Made by a program: the position numbers and the translations under genes | The notes under the pieces: generated by a model | The model's database searches: none | What the model was told of the DNA's origin: nothing | Seen by the model: the letters and a program-made list of their open reading frames with translations, nothing else | Shown here: positions 7,792 to 16,817 of the stretch, one piece after another | Layout: the number at the start of each line of letters is the position of its first letter | Position numbering within the stretch: position 1 is the first letter of the stretch | Assembly: GCA_947482825.1 (NCBI GenBank) | Contig: CANKMT010000037.1 | Coordinates: forward strand, 1-50,296 | Direction of reading: 5' to 3' | DNA from: Betaproteobacteria bacterium | GTDB taxonomy: Bacteria; Pseudomonadota; Gammaproteobacteria; Burkholderiales; SG8-39 | DNA length: 50,296 nt

Positions 7792-8510
7792 GCGTCCTTT
7801 CGGCGACGAGCCTGCGCAAGCGATACAAGTCGCGCACGGTTGTCCAGGACGTGTCATTGACGGTCTCCAGCGGCGAGGTCGTCGGGTTGCTTGGCCCGAA
7901 CGGCGCCGGGAAGACCACGTGCTTCTACATGATCGTCGGATTGGTCGCGGCCGATGCCGGCAGCATCCACCTGGACGGACGCGAACTGACCCATCTGCCG
8001 ATCCACAAGCGCGCGCGCCTGGGGATCTCCTATTTGCCCCAGGAAAATTCCGTATTCCGGAAACTGACAGTCGAGGAAAACGTCCAGGCCGTGCTTGAAC
8101 TCCAGGGGCTCGAGGGCGGCGCCATGGAAACGCGGCTGGTCGAACTCCTGACCGACCTCAACATCGCACATTTGCGCAAGCACCCTGCGCTTGCACTTTC
8201 CGGAGGCGAGCGCAGAAGGCTTGAAATTGCGCGTGCCTTGGGAACGCGCCCGGCGTTCATCCTGCTCGACGAACCTTTTGCGGGGGTCGATCCGATCGCA
8301 GTGCTGGACATTCAGCGCATCATCAGGTTCCTGCGCGATCGGTCGATCGGCGTGCTGATCACCGACCACAACGTGCGTGAAACACTGGGCATCTGCGACC
8401 GCGCCTACATAATGAACGACGGTGCGGTGCTGGCCTCCGGGCGCCCTGACGAAATTGTCTATAATGACAGCGTACGCCGGGTCTACCTGGGCGAAAATTT
8501 TCGGATGTAG
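7788..8510 (+). CDS. lptB: LPS export ABC transporter ATPase LptB
   Basis: 240-residue cytoplasmic ATPase that powers extraction of LPS from the inner membrane as part of LptB2FG. Walker [10 protein letters not shown] lies at about 36-44, the Q-loop in [17 protein letters not shown] near 83-99, the signature [15 protein letters not shown] near 139-153 and Walker [14 protein letters not shown] near 159-171, with the switch His in [10 protein letters not shown] near 194. The AFAGVDP and YLPQE motifs and the full length match LptB. It overlaps lptA by 4 nt. An 84-bp gap without obvious signals separates it from rpoN. Confidence 0.96.
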   Translation: MSVLSATSLRKRYKSRTVVQDVSLTVSSGEVVGLLGPNGAGKTTCFYMIVGLVAADAGSIHLDGRELTHLPIHKRARLGISYLPQENSVFRKLTVEENVQAVLELQGLEGGAMETRLVELLTDLNIAHLRKHPALALSGGERRRLEIARALGTRPAFILLDEPFAGVDPIAVLDIQRIIRFLRDRSIGVLITDHNVRETLGICDRAYIMNDGAVLASGRPDEIVYNDSVRRVYLGENFRM

Positions 8511-8594
8511 GCGGGCCCGACCCAGCCCCCCCTCCACGCCCCGGCGCTTCGGGCAGTAACCAGATACCCCCTTGCGCTCCGCCACCGCCTCCCG

Positions 8595-10037
8595 ATGAAG
8601 CCGACCCTACAGTTCCGGCTTTCGCAGCACCTGACGCTTACGCCGCAGCTGCAGCAGTCGATACGCCTCCTGCAGCTTTCGACCGTCGAGCTCAACCAGG
8701 AAATCGAGCGCATGCTGATGGAAAATCCCATCCTCGAGCGTGAGGATGGGGACGATGGGCTTACGGCAACCACGGGTTTCACCGGGCAGCCGGAAACGCA
8801 GAGTCCCGCCGAGGCGCCGAGCGAAGCCCCGTCGCCGGAAACACGGGAACCGCAAGGCGATGAATGGCAACCGGACTACTCCTCATCCCCGCGCGCCGGA
8901 AACAACGATGAAGAGGATGGGGATCGCACTTTCGTGGCCCCCGAGTTGCTCTCGCTGCGTCAGCACCTCAACGATCAGCTTTCGCTTACCAACCTGCCCC
9001 GGCGCGACCGTGCGCTGATCGGCATCCTGATAGCTGCGCTGGACGATGATGGCTACCTCACGCAGCCCATCGAAGAGATCGCCGAGCTGCTCCCGCCCGA
9101 AGCCGACTCGGGCGTGGAAGACCTTGCGATCGCGCTGCACCACCTGCAGAACATGGAACCGGCCGGCGTAGGCGCGCGCTCGCCGAGCGAATGCCTGCTT
9201 CTCCAGATCCGCGCCATGCGCCACGCGACCGACGCGGATGCCAGGATCGCGAAGCTCGCGGCGACAATCGCCAGCCAATACCTGGAGTCCCTTGCGCAGC
9301 GCGATTACGCCCGGCTCAAGCAGGCACTCGGCGTGAACGACGACGAGTTGCGTGCCGCACAGAAGCTCATCCTGAAACTGAATCCGCATCCGGGATCCGC
9401 GTTCTCGAACATCGAGACGCGTTATGTGATTCCCGATGTGATCGTCCGACGGATCAAGGGCGTATGGCGCGCGAGCCTGAACCGGGACGCGATGCCGCGG
9501 CTGCGTGTCAACAGGTTGTATGCGTCGCTGCTTGCCGGCAACAGGAACGGAGCGAATGCGATGTCCGGGCAGGTCCAGGAGGCGCGCTGGCTCATCAAGA
9601 ATGTCCAGCAGAGGTTCGATACCATCCTGCGCGTCTCGCAGGCGATCATCGACCGTCAGCGCCATTTTTTCGAGCACGGGGAAGTCGCGATGAGGCCGAT
9701 GGTGCTGCGCGAAATCGCCGAGACCCTCGGGCTCCACGAAAGCACGATCTCGCGCGTCACCACCCAGAAGTACATGGCCACGCCGCGCGGAACCTATGAG
9801 CTCAAGTACTTTTTCGGCAGCCATGTCGCCACCGAAACGGGCGGAGCCTGTTCCGCAACCGCGATTCGCGCCCTCATAAAGCAGCTGGTCGCAGCGGAAG
9901 ACACCAAGGTCCCGCTCTCGGACTCGCGAATCTCGCAAATTCTCAGCCAACAGGGTATCGTGGTGGCGAGGCGGACGATCGCAAAATATCGCGAATCACT
10001 CCAGATCCCGCCGGTCAACCTTAGAAAGTCCCTGTAA
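8595..10037 (+). CDS. rpoN: RNA polymerase sigma-54 factor RpoN
   Basis: 480-residue sigma-54. The Gln/Leu-rich activator-interacting region is at the N-terminus (LQFRLSQHLTLTPQLQQSIR), followed by an acidic, Pro/Glu-rich linker (about 55-115). The core-binding domain is central, a helix-turn-helix DNA-binding segment lies near 370-400 (LGLHESTISRVTTQKYM), and the invariant RpoN box ARRTIAKYRE is near residue 458-467 for -24 recognition. All family hallmarks are intact. It follows lptB and precedes hpf and ptsN, the conserved arrangement in proteobacteria. It should drive the sigma-54 promoter of the pilin gene in this window, and probably nitrogen and motility genes elsewhere. Confidence 0.97.
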   Translation: MKPTLQFRLSQHLTLTPQLQQSIRLLQLSTVELNQEIERMLMENPILEREDGDDGLTATTGFTGQPETQSPAEAPSEAPSPETREPQGDEWQPDYSSSPRAGNNDEEDGDRTFVAPELLSLRQHLNDQLSLTNLPRRDRALIGILIAALDDDGYLTQPIEEIAELLPPEADSGVEDLAIALHHLQNMEPAGVGARSPSECLLLQIRAMRHATDADARIAKLAATIASQYLESLAQRDYARLKQALGVNDDELRAAQKLILKLNPHPGSAFSNIETRYVIPDVIVRRIKGVWRASLNRDAMPRLRVNRLYASLLAGNRNGANAMSGQVQEARWLIKNVQQRFDTILRVSQAIIDRQRHFFEHGEVAMRPMVLREIAETLGLHESTISRVTTQKYMATPRGTYELKYFFGSHVATETGGACSATAIRALIKQLVAAEDTKVPLSDSRISQILSQQGIVVARRTIAKYRESLQIPPVNLRKSL

Positions 10038-10063
10038 TCCAGGCAGCAATCCCGGAGGCGCCA

Positions 10064-10390
10064 ATGAACCTGAATGTCAGCGGCCATCACCTTGAGGTAA
10101 CCCCAGCAATAAGGACGTACGTCAGCGGCAAGTTCAGCCGCGTCACACGGCACTTCGACCACGTGATCGACGCCCGCGTGATCCTTTCGGTCGACAAGCT
10201 GTTGCAGAAGGCCGAGGTGACCCTCCACGTTCGCGGCAAGGACATCCATGCCGAATGCATCGACGCCGACCTCTACGCCGCGATCGACCTCCTGGTCGAC
10301 AAGCTGGACCGGCAGGTCATGAAATACAAGGACAAGACCCAGGACAAGCCCCACGATGCGCTGAAGCACCAGCCGGGTGCCGAGTCCTGA
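10064..10390 (+). CDS. hpf: Ribosome hibernation promoting factor (short HPF)
   Basis: 108-residue protein of the short HPF/YfiA family that binds the 30S decoding centre and promotes 100S dimer formation in stationary phase. The motifs NLNVSGHHLEVTPAIRTYV, LSVDKLLQKAEVTLHV and DLYAAIDLLVDKLDRQVMKYK are characteristic. GGAGG lies 6-7 nt before the ATG. The long-form C-terminal extension is absent. It sits between rpoN and ptsN as in many proteobacteria. Confidence 0.94.
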   Translation: MNLNVSGHHLEVTPAIRTYVSGKFSRVTRHFDHVIDARVILSVDKLLQKAEVTLHVRGKDIHAECIDADLYAAIDLLVDKLDRQVMKYKDKTQDKPHDALKHQPGAES

Positions 10391-10451
10391 ACTTCGTTGG
10401 CCCCGCAGTCCCGCGCCGGGAGGGGCGGCGCCGCCCGCCAATCGCCTGAGC

Positions 10452-10457
10452 TATAAT
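10452..10457 (+). promoter_or_regulatory. Possible -10 box upstream of ptsN-hprK-rapZ
   Basis: A perfect TATAAT in CTATAATTCG lies in the 115-bp gap between hpf and ptsN, about 50 bp before the ptsN ATG. No good -35 hexamer sits 16-18 bp upstream, where the sequence is GC-rich. It may be an extended or activator-dependent promoter giving the PTS-Ntr/HprK genes their own transcript. Confidence 0.4.
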
Positions 10458-10505
10458 TCGCGCCCTCGCAGTCCGCTCGCGTCTCCGGCGGCTACTCTGT
10501 GATCC

Positions 10506-10991
10506 ATGAGCCTCGTTGCAAAGCTTCTGCCCCCGTCCAACGTCGCGGTCGACATCCCCGTATCGAGCAAGAAGCGTCTGTTCGAGCACCTCGGCCTGCT
10601 GTTCGAAAACAACCATGGCATTGCAAGGCGGGTGGTCTTCGACAGCCTGTTTGCCCGGGAGAAGCTCGGATCGACCGGGCTTGGGCACGGTGTCGCGATC
10701 CCGCACGGCCGCATCAAGGGCCTCAAGGAAGCGCTCGGCGCGCTGGTCAGGGTCTCGACCCCGGTTCCGTTCGACGCGCCGGACCTGAAGCCGGTCGGTC
10801 TCGCATTCGCCCTGCTGGTCCCGGAGCAGGCGACCGAAAAGCATTTGCAGATACTCTCCGAACTCGCGCAGATGTTCAGCGATCGCGACATGCGCGAATC
10901 AATGAATGCGGCCGCCGATTCCGCCGGCCTTCATCAACTCATCGCCACATGGCAATCCGATGCTGCAGGTAAACGTCACGCAATTGCATAA
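10506..10991 (+). CDS. ptsN: PTS IIA-like nitrogen-regulatory protein PtsN (EIIA-Ntr)
   Basis: 161-residue EIIA of the fructose/mannitol type, the regulatory end of the nitrogen PTS. Its phosphorylation state links nitrogen and potassium homeostasis and sigma-54-dependent functions. The active-site His67 is in GLGHGVAIPHGRI, and LGALVRVSTPVPFDAPD and FALLVPEQATEKHLQIL are family motifs. No Shine-Dalgarno is obvious before the ATG. Its 3' end overlaps the hprK start by 32 nt in a different frame, an unusually long overlap that ties hprK translation to ptsN. EI-Ntr and NPr are not in the window. Confidence 0.95.
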   Translation: MSLVAKLLPPSNVAVDIPVSSKKRLFEHLGLLFENNHGIARRVVFDSLFAREKLGSTGLGHGVAIPHGRIKGLKEALGALVRVSTPVPFDAPDLKPVGLAFALLVPEQATEKHLQILSELAQMFSDRDMRESMNAAADSAGLHQLIATWQSDAAGKRHAIA

Positions 10992-11901
10992 GGACAACCG
11001 CGACGCGCTCCAGCTTGCCTGGATTGCGGGCCAGGACGGCAGCACGGCGGTCAGGCGCGAAGCGGCTGCCTCGGCCTCCCTGATCGGCCACCTGAACCTC
11101 ACGCACCCGAACAGCATCCAGGTTCTCGGAGGCTACGAGGCTTCGATGTTCGGCGCTTTCACGACCGGCGCGCGGAGCGAATTCGTGGCCAAACTTTATA
11201 CGGGCCGCCTGACCGCGGTTGTCGTCGCAGACGGCGTGACCGCCCCCGACGAAATACTCGCGGGCGCCCGCGAATCGCACACCCCCTTGTTTGCGACGCC
11301 TCTTGCCGCGCCCCGGGTGATCGAAACGCTGGCGCGTTACCTGGCCAAAGCGCTGGCCGAGAAGACGACGCGCCACGGCGTACTCATGGATGTGCTCGGG
11401 CTCGGCGTCCTGGTTACCGGCGAATCCGGGGTCGGCAAGAGCGAACTCGGGCTGGAACTGATCAGCCGCGGGCATGGCTTGGTGGCCGACGACGTGGTCG
11501 AGATCACCCGGGCTGCGCCCAAGATTCTGGAGGGCCGCTGCCCGCCGGTGCTCAAGGATTTCATCGAAGTGCGCGGCCTGGGACTCATCAACGTGCGCAC
11601 GATCTTCGGCGAGACCGCCGTGCGGCCCAAGATGCGGCTGAAACTGATCGTCCACCTTGCAAAGCCCGTGGCCGGAGGCGCGGAAGTGGAACGTCTTCCA
11701 CTGGCCGAGCAATCCGAGGACATCCTGGGGATCACCGTGCGCAAGGTTGTCGTGCCCGTCGCGGCGGGCCGCAACCTCGCCGTGCTGCTGGAAGCCGCAG
11801 TGCGGAACTACATCCTCACCCTGCGCGGCATCGACAGCACGGCGGAATTCATCTTGCGGCAGAAGCAGGCCATCGAGTACAACGAAGCCGAGGAAGAGTG
11901 A
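10960..11901 (+). CDS. hprK: HPr kinase/phosphorylase HprK
   Basis: 313-residue bifunctional kinase/phosphorylase acting on a Ser of HPr/NPr. The N-terminal domain covers about 1-130. The C-terminal catalytic domain carries the P-loop GESGVGKS (154-161), the HGLVADD motif (172-178) and the HprK signature EVRGLGLINVRTIFG (203-217). The ATG at 10960 (MLQVNVTQL) gives the usual family length; a longer upstream open frame would fall entirely inside ptsN. Proteobacteria with hprK beside ptsN and rapZ generally have an incomplete PTS with a regulatory role, which fits here. Confidence 0.95.
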   Translation: MLQVNVTQLHKDNRDALQLAWIAGQDGSTAVRREAAASASLIGHLNLTHPNSIQVLGGYEASMFGAFTTGARSEFVAKLYTGRLTAVVVADGVTAPDEILAGARESHTPLFATPLAAPRVIETLARYLAKALAEKTTRHGVLMDVLGLGVLVTGESGVGKSELGLELISRGHGLVADDVVEITRAAPKILEGRCPPVLKDFIEVRGLGLINVRTIFGETAVRPKMRLKLIVHLAKPVAGGAEVERLPLAEQSEDILGITVRKVVVPVAAGRNLAVLLEAAVRNYILTLRGIDSTAEFILRQKQAIEYNEAEEE

Positions 11902-11965
11902 TTTTCGCAACCGACGCCGATCCGCGGGGGCGTCATGGCGGGCGGTTTCCGATATAAGCTTTCCC

Positions 11966-12823
11966 ATGCACATGCAACTCGTCCTGGTCAGCGGAATGTC
12001 CGGCTCCGGCAAGAGCATTGCGCTTACCGTGCTGGAGGACGCCGGCTATTACTGCGTAGATAACCTTCCGGCATCCCTGCTCGCTGAAGTTGTGACCTTC
12101 CTGTCCGAGGCCGGGCACGCGCACGTGGCCGTCAGCGTGGATGCGCGCAGCGTCGCGTTGTCGGCACTCCCGGAAAGCCTCGCCGCCCTGCGCTCGCGCG
12201 GCATCGACTCGCGGTTGCTCTACCTCGAGGCAAGCCAGCCATCGCTGCTGCGCCGTTTCTCGGAAACACGGCGACGCCATCCACTCGCGGGGCAGGGCCT
12301 CACCGTGGCCGAAGCTATCGAGCGCGAGCGCGAGATGCTCGCCGGTGTCGCCGAAATCGGCCACAGGATCGACACCAGCGAGCTCCAGCCCAAGGCCTTG
12401 CGCCACTGGATCAAGGATCTGCTTGGGTTGAATACCGCGTCGATGCTGCTGCTGTTCGAGTCTTTCGGGTTCAAGGAAGGGATTCCGCTCGACGCCAATT
12501 GGGTGATCGACGCGAGGATGCTGCCCAATCCCCACTACGAGCCGGAACTGCGCGCGCTCACCGGCCGGGACGCGCCGGTCATCGAGTTCCTTGAACGCGA
12601 GGAGGCGGTAGCGAGGCTTTTCGAAGACGTGCGCGGATTCCTCCAGCGCTGGCTGCCCGACATGGTTCGCGACAACCGTTTCCACGTTACGGTCGCGATT
12701 GGATGCACCGGCGGTCAGCACCGGTCGGTCTACCTCGCGGAAAAGCTGGCTGCCGACTTCGCCAAGACCTGGCCCGTCCTTATAAGGCACCGAGGCCTGG
12801 TCAACAAGGACCCCGCAGCTTGA
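11966..12823 (+). CDS. rapZ: RNase adapter protein RapZ
   Basis: 285-residue RapZ/YvcJ-family P-loop protein. In enterobacteria it senses glucosamine 6-phosphate and presents small RNA to RNase E; in betaproteobacteria the role is inferred. The Walker A GMSGSGKS is at residues 10-17, a Walker B-like YCVDNLPASLL near 28-38, and the C-terminal signature GCTGGQHRSVY near 245-255. The start could be ATG 11966 (MHMQLVLV) or ATG 11972. It is the fourth gene of the hpf-ptsN-hprK-rapZ run, and its stop overlaps the next gene's TTG start. Confidence 0.95.
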   Translation: MHMQLVLVSGMSGSGKSIALTVLEDAGYYCVDNLPASLLAEVVTFLSEAGHAHVAVSVDARSVALSALPESLAALRSRGIDSRLLYLEASQPSLLRRFSETRRRHPLAGQGLTVAEAIEREREMLAGVAEIGHRIDTSELQPKALRHWIKDLLGLNTASMLLLFESFGFKEGIPLDANWVIDARMLPNPHYEPELRALTGRDAPVIEFLEREEAVARLFEDVRGFLQRWLPDMVRDNRFHVTVAIGCTGGQHRSVYLAEKLAADFAKTWPVLIRHRGLVNKDPAA

Positions 12824-13415
12824 GCGACCCCGATCCGCAGGATCTGCCAATCTTTCCGCTCAATGCAGTGCTTTTTCCCGGCGGCCTGCTGCCGCTGCGC
12901 GTATTCGAGCAGCGCTACATGGATATGGCCAAGGGCTGCCTCAAGGACGACCGGCCCTTTGGCGTTTGCCTGATCCGCAGTGGCAGCGAAGTTGGCGCTG
13001 CGGCCACGCCCGAGCCGATCGGGTGCACCGCCCGAATCGTCGAGTGGGACATGCAACAGCTCGGCGTCCTTTCGATCAAGACCCAAGGGGAGGAACGATT
13101 CCGGTTCAAGGCCTCGCGGGTCACCGACGCCGGCCTCACAAGGGCCGCTGTCGAAATGCTGCCGCAGGATAGCGACGCGAAGCTGCCCGAGGAGTTCGGC
13201 GCCTGTGCCGCCCTGCTCAAAGCCGTGATCGCCGAGCACGGCCCGGGAATCTTTGCGGCGCCTGCAAAGCTGGACTCGAGCTCCTGGGTAAGCGCGCGAC
13301 TGGCCGAGATCCTTCCGATCCCGCTGGCCGCAAAACAGAAGCTCCTCGAACTCGATGACGGCCTGCAGCGCATCGAGATCATCAACAAGTTCCTGCAGCA
13401 GCACCGCCTGGCCGG

Positions 13416-13419
<4 letters not shown>
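12820..13419 (+). CDS. LON substrate-binding domain protein (LonB-like, non-proteolytic)
   Basis: 199-residue protein consisting essentially of the N-terminal substrate-binding domain of Lon protease (PUA-like fold). It opens with LPIFPLNAVLFPGGLLPLRVFEQRYMDM, the family hallmark, and has no AAA+ or protease domain. Stand-alone versions are common in proteobacteria; their function is unknown, with substrate or adapter binding proposed. The start is a TTG overlapping the rapZ stop (TTGA), so it is probably the last gene of the rpoN-rapZ run. It converges on mutY and shares the TTAA tetranucleotide as both stops. Confidence 0.88.
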
Positions 13420-14468
<1,049 letters not shown>

Positions 14469-14560
14469 GGCCGGATTCTACGGGTCGGTTTGACTGGGCC
14501 CGGTGAATTCGGCACCATCAACCCGGCGTCCGTCCTGCGGCGCGACCGGAATCCAACCAA

Positions 14561-15544
14561 ATGCTCGCCTTCGTTCTGCGCCGCGTAGCCCAGGCAGTGC
14601 TTGTAATGCTGACCGTCGGGCTTATCGCGTTTTCGCTGTTCACATTCGTCGGCGACCCGGTGCTGTTCATGCTCGGGCAGGACGCAACCCCGGAAGACCG
14701 CGTCCGCGTGACCAAGTTGCTCGGCCTCGACCAGCCTTTCTACGTACAGTACGCAAACTTCGTTGGGCGCGCACTGCAAGGCGACTTCGGCCTGAGCCTG
14801 CGCCAGGTCCGGCCGGTATCCAAGTTGTTCGTAGAGCGATTGCCCGCGACGCTGGAGCTTTCTTTCGCCGCCGCTTTCCTTGCGCTGGCGGCAGGCATCC
14901 CGATGGGCGTGTACACGGCCCTGCGCCGCAACTCGTGGCTTGCCCAGGTGTTTCTTACGGTATCGCTCATCGGCGTTTCGTTGCCGACGTTCCTGATCGG
15001 CATCCTGCTGATCCTTGTGTTCGCGGTCGTGCTCGGATGGCTGCCCTCCTTCGGGCGCGGCGATACGATAGCGATCGGATGGTGGACCACGGGGCTGTTG
15101 ACGGCCTCGGGCCTCAAATCCCTGATCCTCCCCGCGATCACGCTGGGCCTTTTCCAGATGACGCTGATCATGCGTCTGGTGCGCTCCGAAATGCTCGAAG
15201 TCCTGCGTACCGACTACATCAAGTTTGCCCGCGCACGCGGACTGTCCGACCGCTCGGTGCATTTCCGCCACGCGCTGAAGAACACGCTCGTGCCGGTAAT
15301 CACGATCGCCGGCCTGCAACTCGGCGCAATCATCGCGTTCGCGATCATTACTGAAACGGTATTCCAATGGCCGGGCATGGGCCTGCTGTTCATCCAGTCC
15401 GTGACGGTCGCCGACATCCCCGTGATGGCCGCTTACCTGTGCCTGATTGCGCTCTTTTTTGTCGTAATCAACCTGGTCGTCGATCTGCTTTACTATGCCG
15501 TCGATCCACGCCTGCGCGTGGATCGCGCGGCTGCCGCGCACTAG
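14561..15544 (+). CDS. Dipeptide/oligopeptide ABC transporter permease (DppB-type)
   Basis: 327-residue inner-membrane permease with about six transmembrane helices: one N-terminal helix (residues 7-30), a periplasmic loop, and five in the C-terminal half. The EAA motif is HALKNTLVPVITIAGLQLGAI near 244-264, which contacts the ATPases. The pattern DPVLFMLGQDATPEDRVRVTKLLGLDQP after the first helix is typical of DppB/OppB. It is the first gene of a peptide-type importer whose other parts (14561-21377) are all present on the same strand. Confidence 0.9.
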   Translation: MLAFVLRRVAQAVLVMLTVGLIAFSLFTFVGDPVLFMLGQDATPEDRVRVTKLLGLDQPFYVQYANFVGRALQGDFGLSLRQVRPVSKLFVERLPATLELSFAAAFLALAAGIPMGVYTALRRNSWLAQVFLTVSLIGVSLPTFLIGILLILVFAVVLGWLPSFGRGDTIAIGWWTTGLLTASGLKSLILPAITLGLFQMTLIMRLVRSEMLEVLRTDYIKFARARGLSDRSVHFRHALKNTLVPVITIAGLQLGAIIAFAIITETVFQWPGMGLLFIQSVTVADIPVMAAYLCLIALFFVVINLVVDLLYYAVDPRLRVDRAAAAH

Positions 15545-15590
15545 GGCCGAAGCCGGTGTTTCCGCCCCCCGAGGAAATCAGGAGAGAATC

Positions 15591-16817
15591 ATGAACGCAC
15601 CCTTGACGCTAGATACCCCTGTGGAACGCATCCGGGCGTTCCACAAGGAACTTACGGACATCCGGCAGGACATCCATGCGCACCCGGAGCTGGGCTTTAC
15701 CGAGCAGCGCACCTCCGACCTGGTCGCCTCCATGCTTCAGGGCTGGGGGATCGAAGTGCACCGGGGCCTGGCCAAGACCGGCCTGGTCGGTGTGGTGAAA
15801 GGCAACAAGACTTCCAGCGGACGCGCCGTGGGGCTGCGCGCCGACATGGACTGCCTGCCCATGCACGAACTCGGCAACATGCCGTACAAGTCGGTGAATC
15901 CCGGGTGCATGCATGCATGCGGCCACGACGGGCATACGACCATGCTTCTCGGCGCGGCCCGCTACCTGGCGGAGACGCGCAAGTTCGACGGTACCGCGTA
16001 CCTGATCTTCCAGCCGGCCGAAGAAGGCGGCGGAGGTGGCCGCGTAATGATCGAGGACGGACTGTTCGAGCGTTTTCCGGCCGACGAGATCTACGCCCTG
16101 CACAACTGGCCGAGCCTTCCGCCGGGGCAGATCGCAGTACGGCCGGGCCCCGTGATGGCGGCTACCGACGACGTCAAAGTCACGGTGCGCGGCAAGGGCG
16201 GCCATGGGGCGATGCCGCACCAGTCGGTAGACCCGGTCGTCGTCGTGGCCCACATCATCACAGCGCTTCAGACAATCGCCAGCCGAAACGTCAGCCCGGT
16301 CGACTCGGTGGTCGTCAGCATTTGCTCGATGCAGACCAGCCAACTGGGGGCAAACAACGTGATTCCGGACGCCGTCTCACTGTGCGGCACGGTCCGCACT
16401 TTCCGGCCCGAGACCCGCGACCTGGCTGAAAAGCGTTTCAAGGAGATCGTCGCCGGGGTCGCGACCTCGATGGGGGCTTCGGCGCAGATCGAATACCATC
16501 GAAACTACCCCGCGACGATCAACACCGAGCGCGAAGCAAGATTCGCCGCCCAGGTCGGCGCCAGGATCTTCGGCGCCGAGAACGTCGTCACCGATGCCGA
16601 CCCGACGATGGGGGGCGAGGATTTTTCCTACATGCTGCAGGTGCGGCCAGGTGCCTATGTCTTCCTCGGGCAGGGCGGCGGACCGATGAGCTGCTTTCTG
16701 CATAATCCGAACTACGATTTCAACGATGACGTGATTCCCATGGGCGCGGGTTACCTCGCCGCGCTCGTCGAGGAATCGCTGCCGCTAAATAACGCTGAAC
16801 CAAGGAGATCCCAATGA
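15591..16817 (+). CDS. M20-family amidohydrolase (hippurate/N-acyl-amino-acid hydrolase type)
   Basis: 408-residue cytoplasmic metallopeptidase of the M20D/amidohydrolase group, which cleaves N-acyl amino acids or small peptides. Metal ligands lie in HACGHDGHTTM (near residue 104-114) and PAEEGGGGG (near 142-150), the dimerisation domain covers about 190-305, and a late His is in GGEDFSYMLQ (near 345-354). AGGAGAG precedes the ATG at 15591. The gene sits between the permease and binding-protein genes of a peptide importer, and its stop overlaps the binding protein's start (ATGA), so the enzyme probably acts on the imported substrate. The exact substrate is unknown. Confidence 0.88.
   Translation: MNAPLTLDTPVERIRAFHKELTDIRQDIHAHPELGFTEQRTSDLVASMLQGWGIEVHRGLAKTGLVGVVKGNKTSSGRAVGLRADMDCLPMHELGNMPYKSVNPGCMHACGHDGHTTMLLGAARYLAETRKFDGTAYLIFQPAEEGGGGGRVMIEDGLFERFPADEIYALHNWPSLPPGQIAVRPGPVMAATDDVKVTVRGKGGHGAMPHQSVDPVVVVAHIITALQTIASRNVSPVDSVVVSICSMQTSQLGANNVIPDAVSLCGTVRTFRPETRDLAEKRFKEIVAGVATSMGASAQIEYHRNYPATINTEREARFAAQVGARIFGAENVVTDADPTMGGEDFSYMLQVRPGAYVFLGQGGGPMSCFLHNPNYDFNDDVIPMGAGYLAALVEESLPLNNAEPRRSQ

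Noticed and set aside
11951..11958. GATATAAG upstream of rapZ as a separate promoter
   Set aside because: No supporting -35 element and rapZ sits in a tight run of genes; too weak to annotate.
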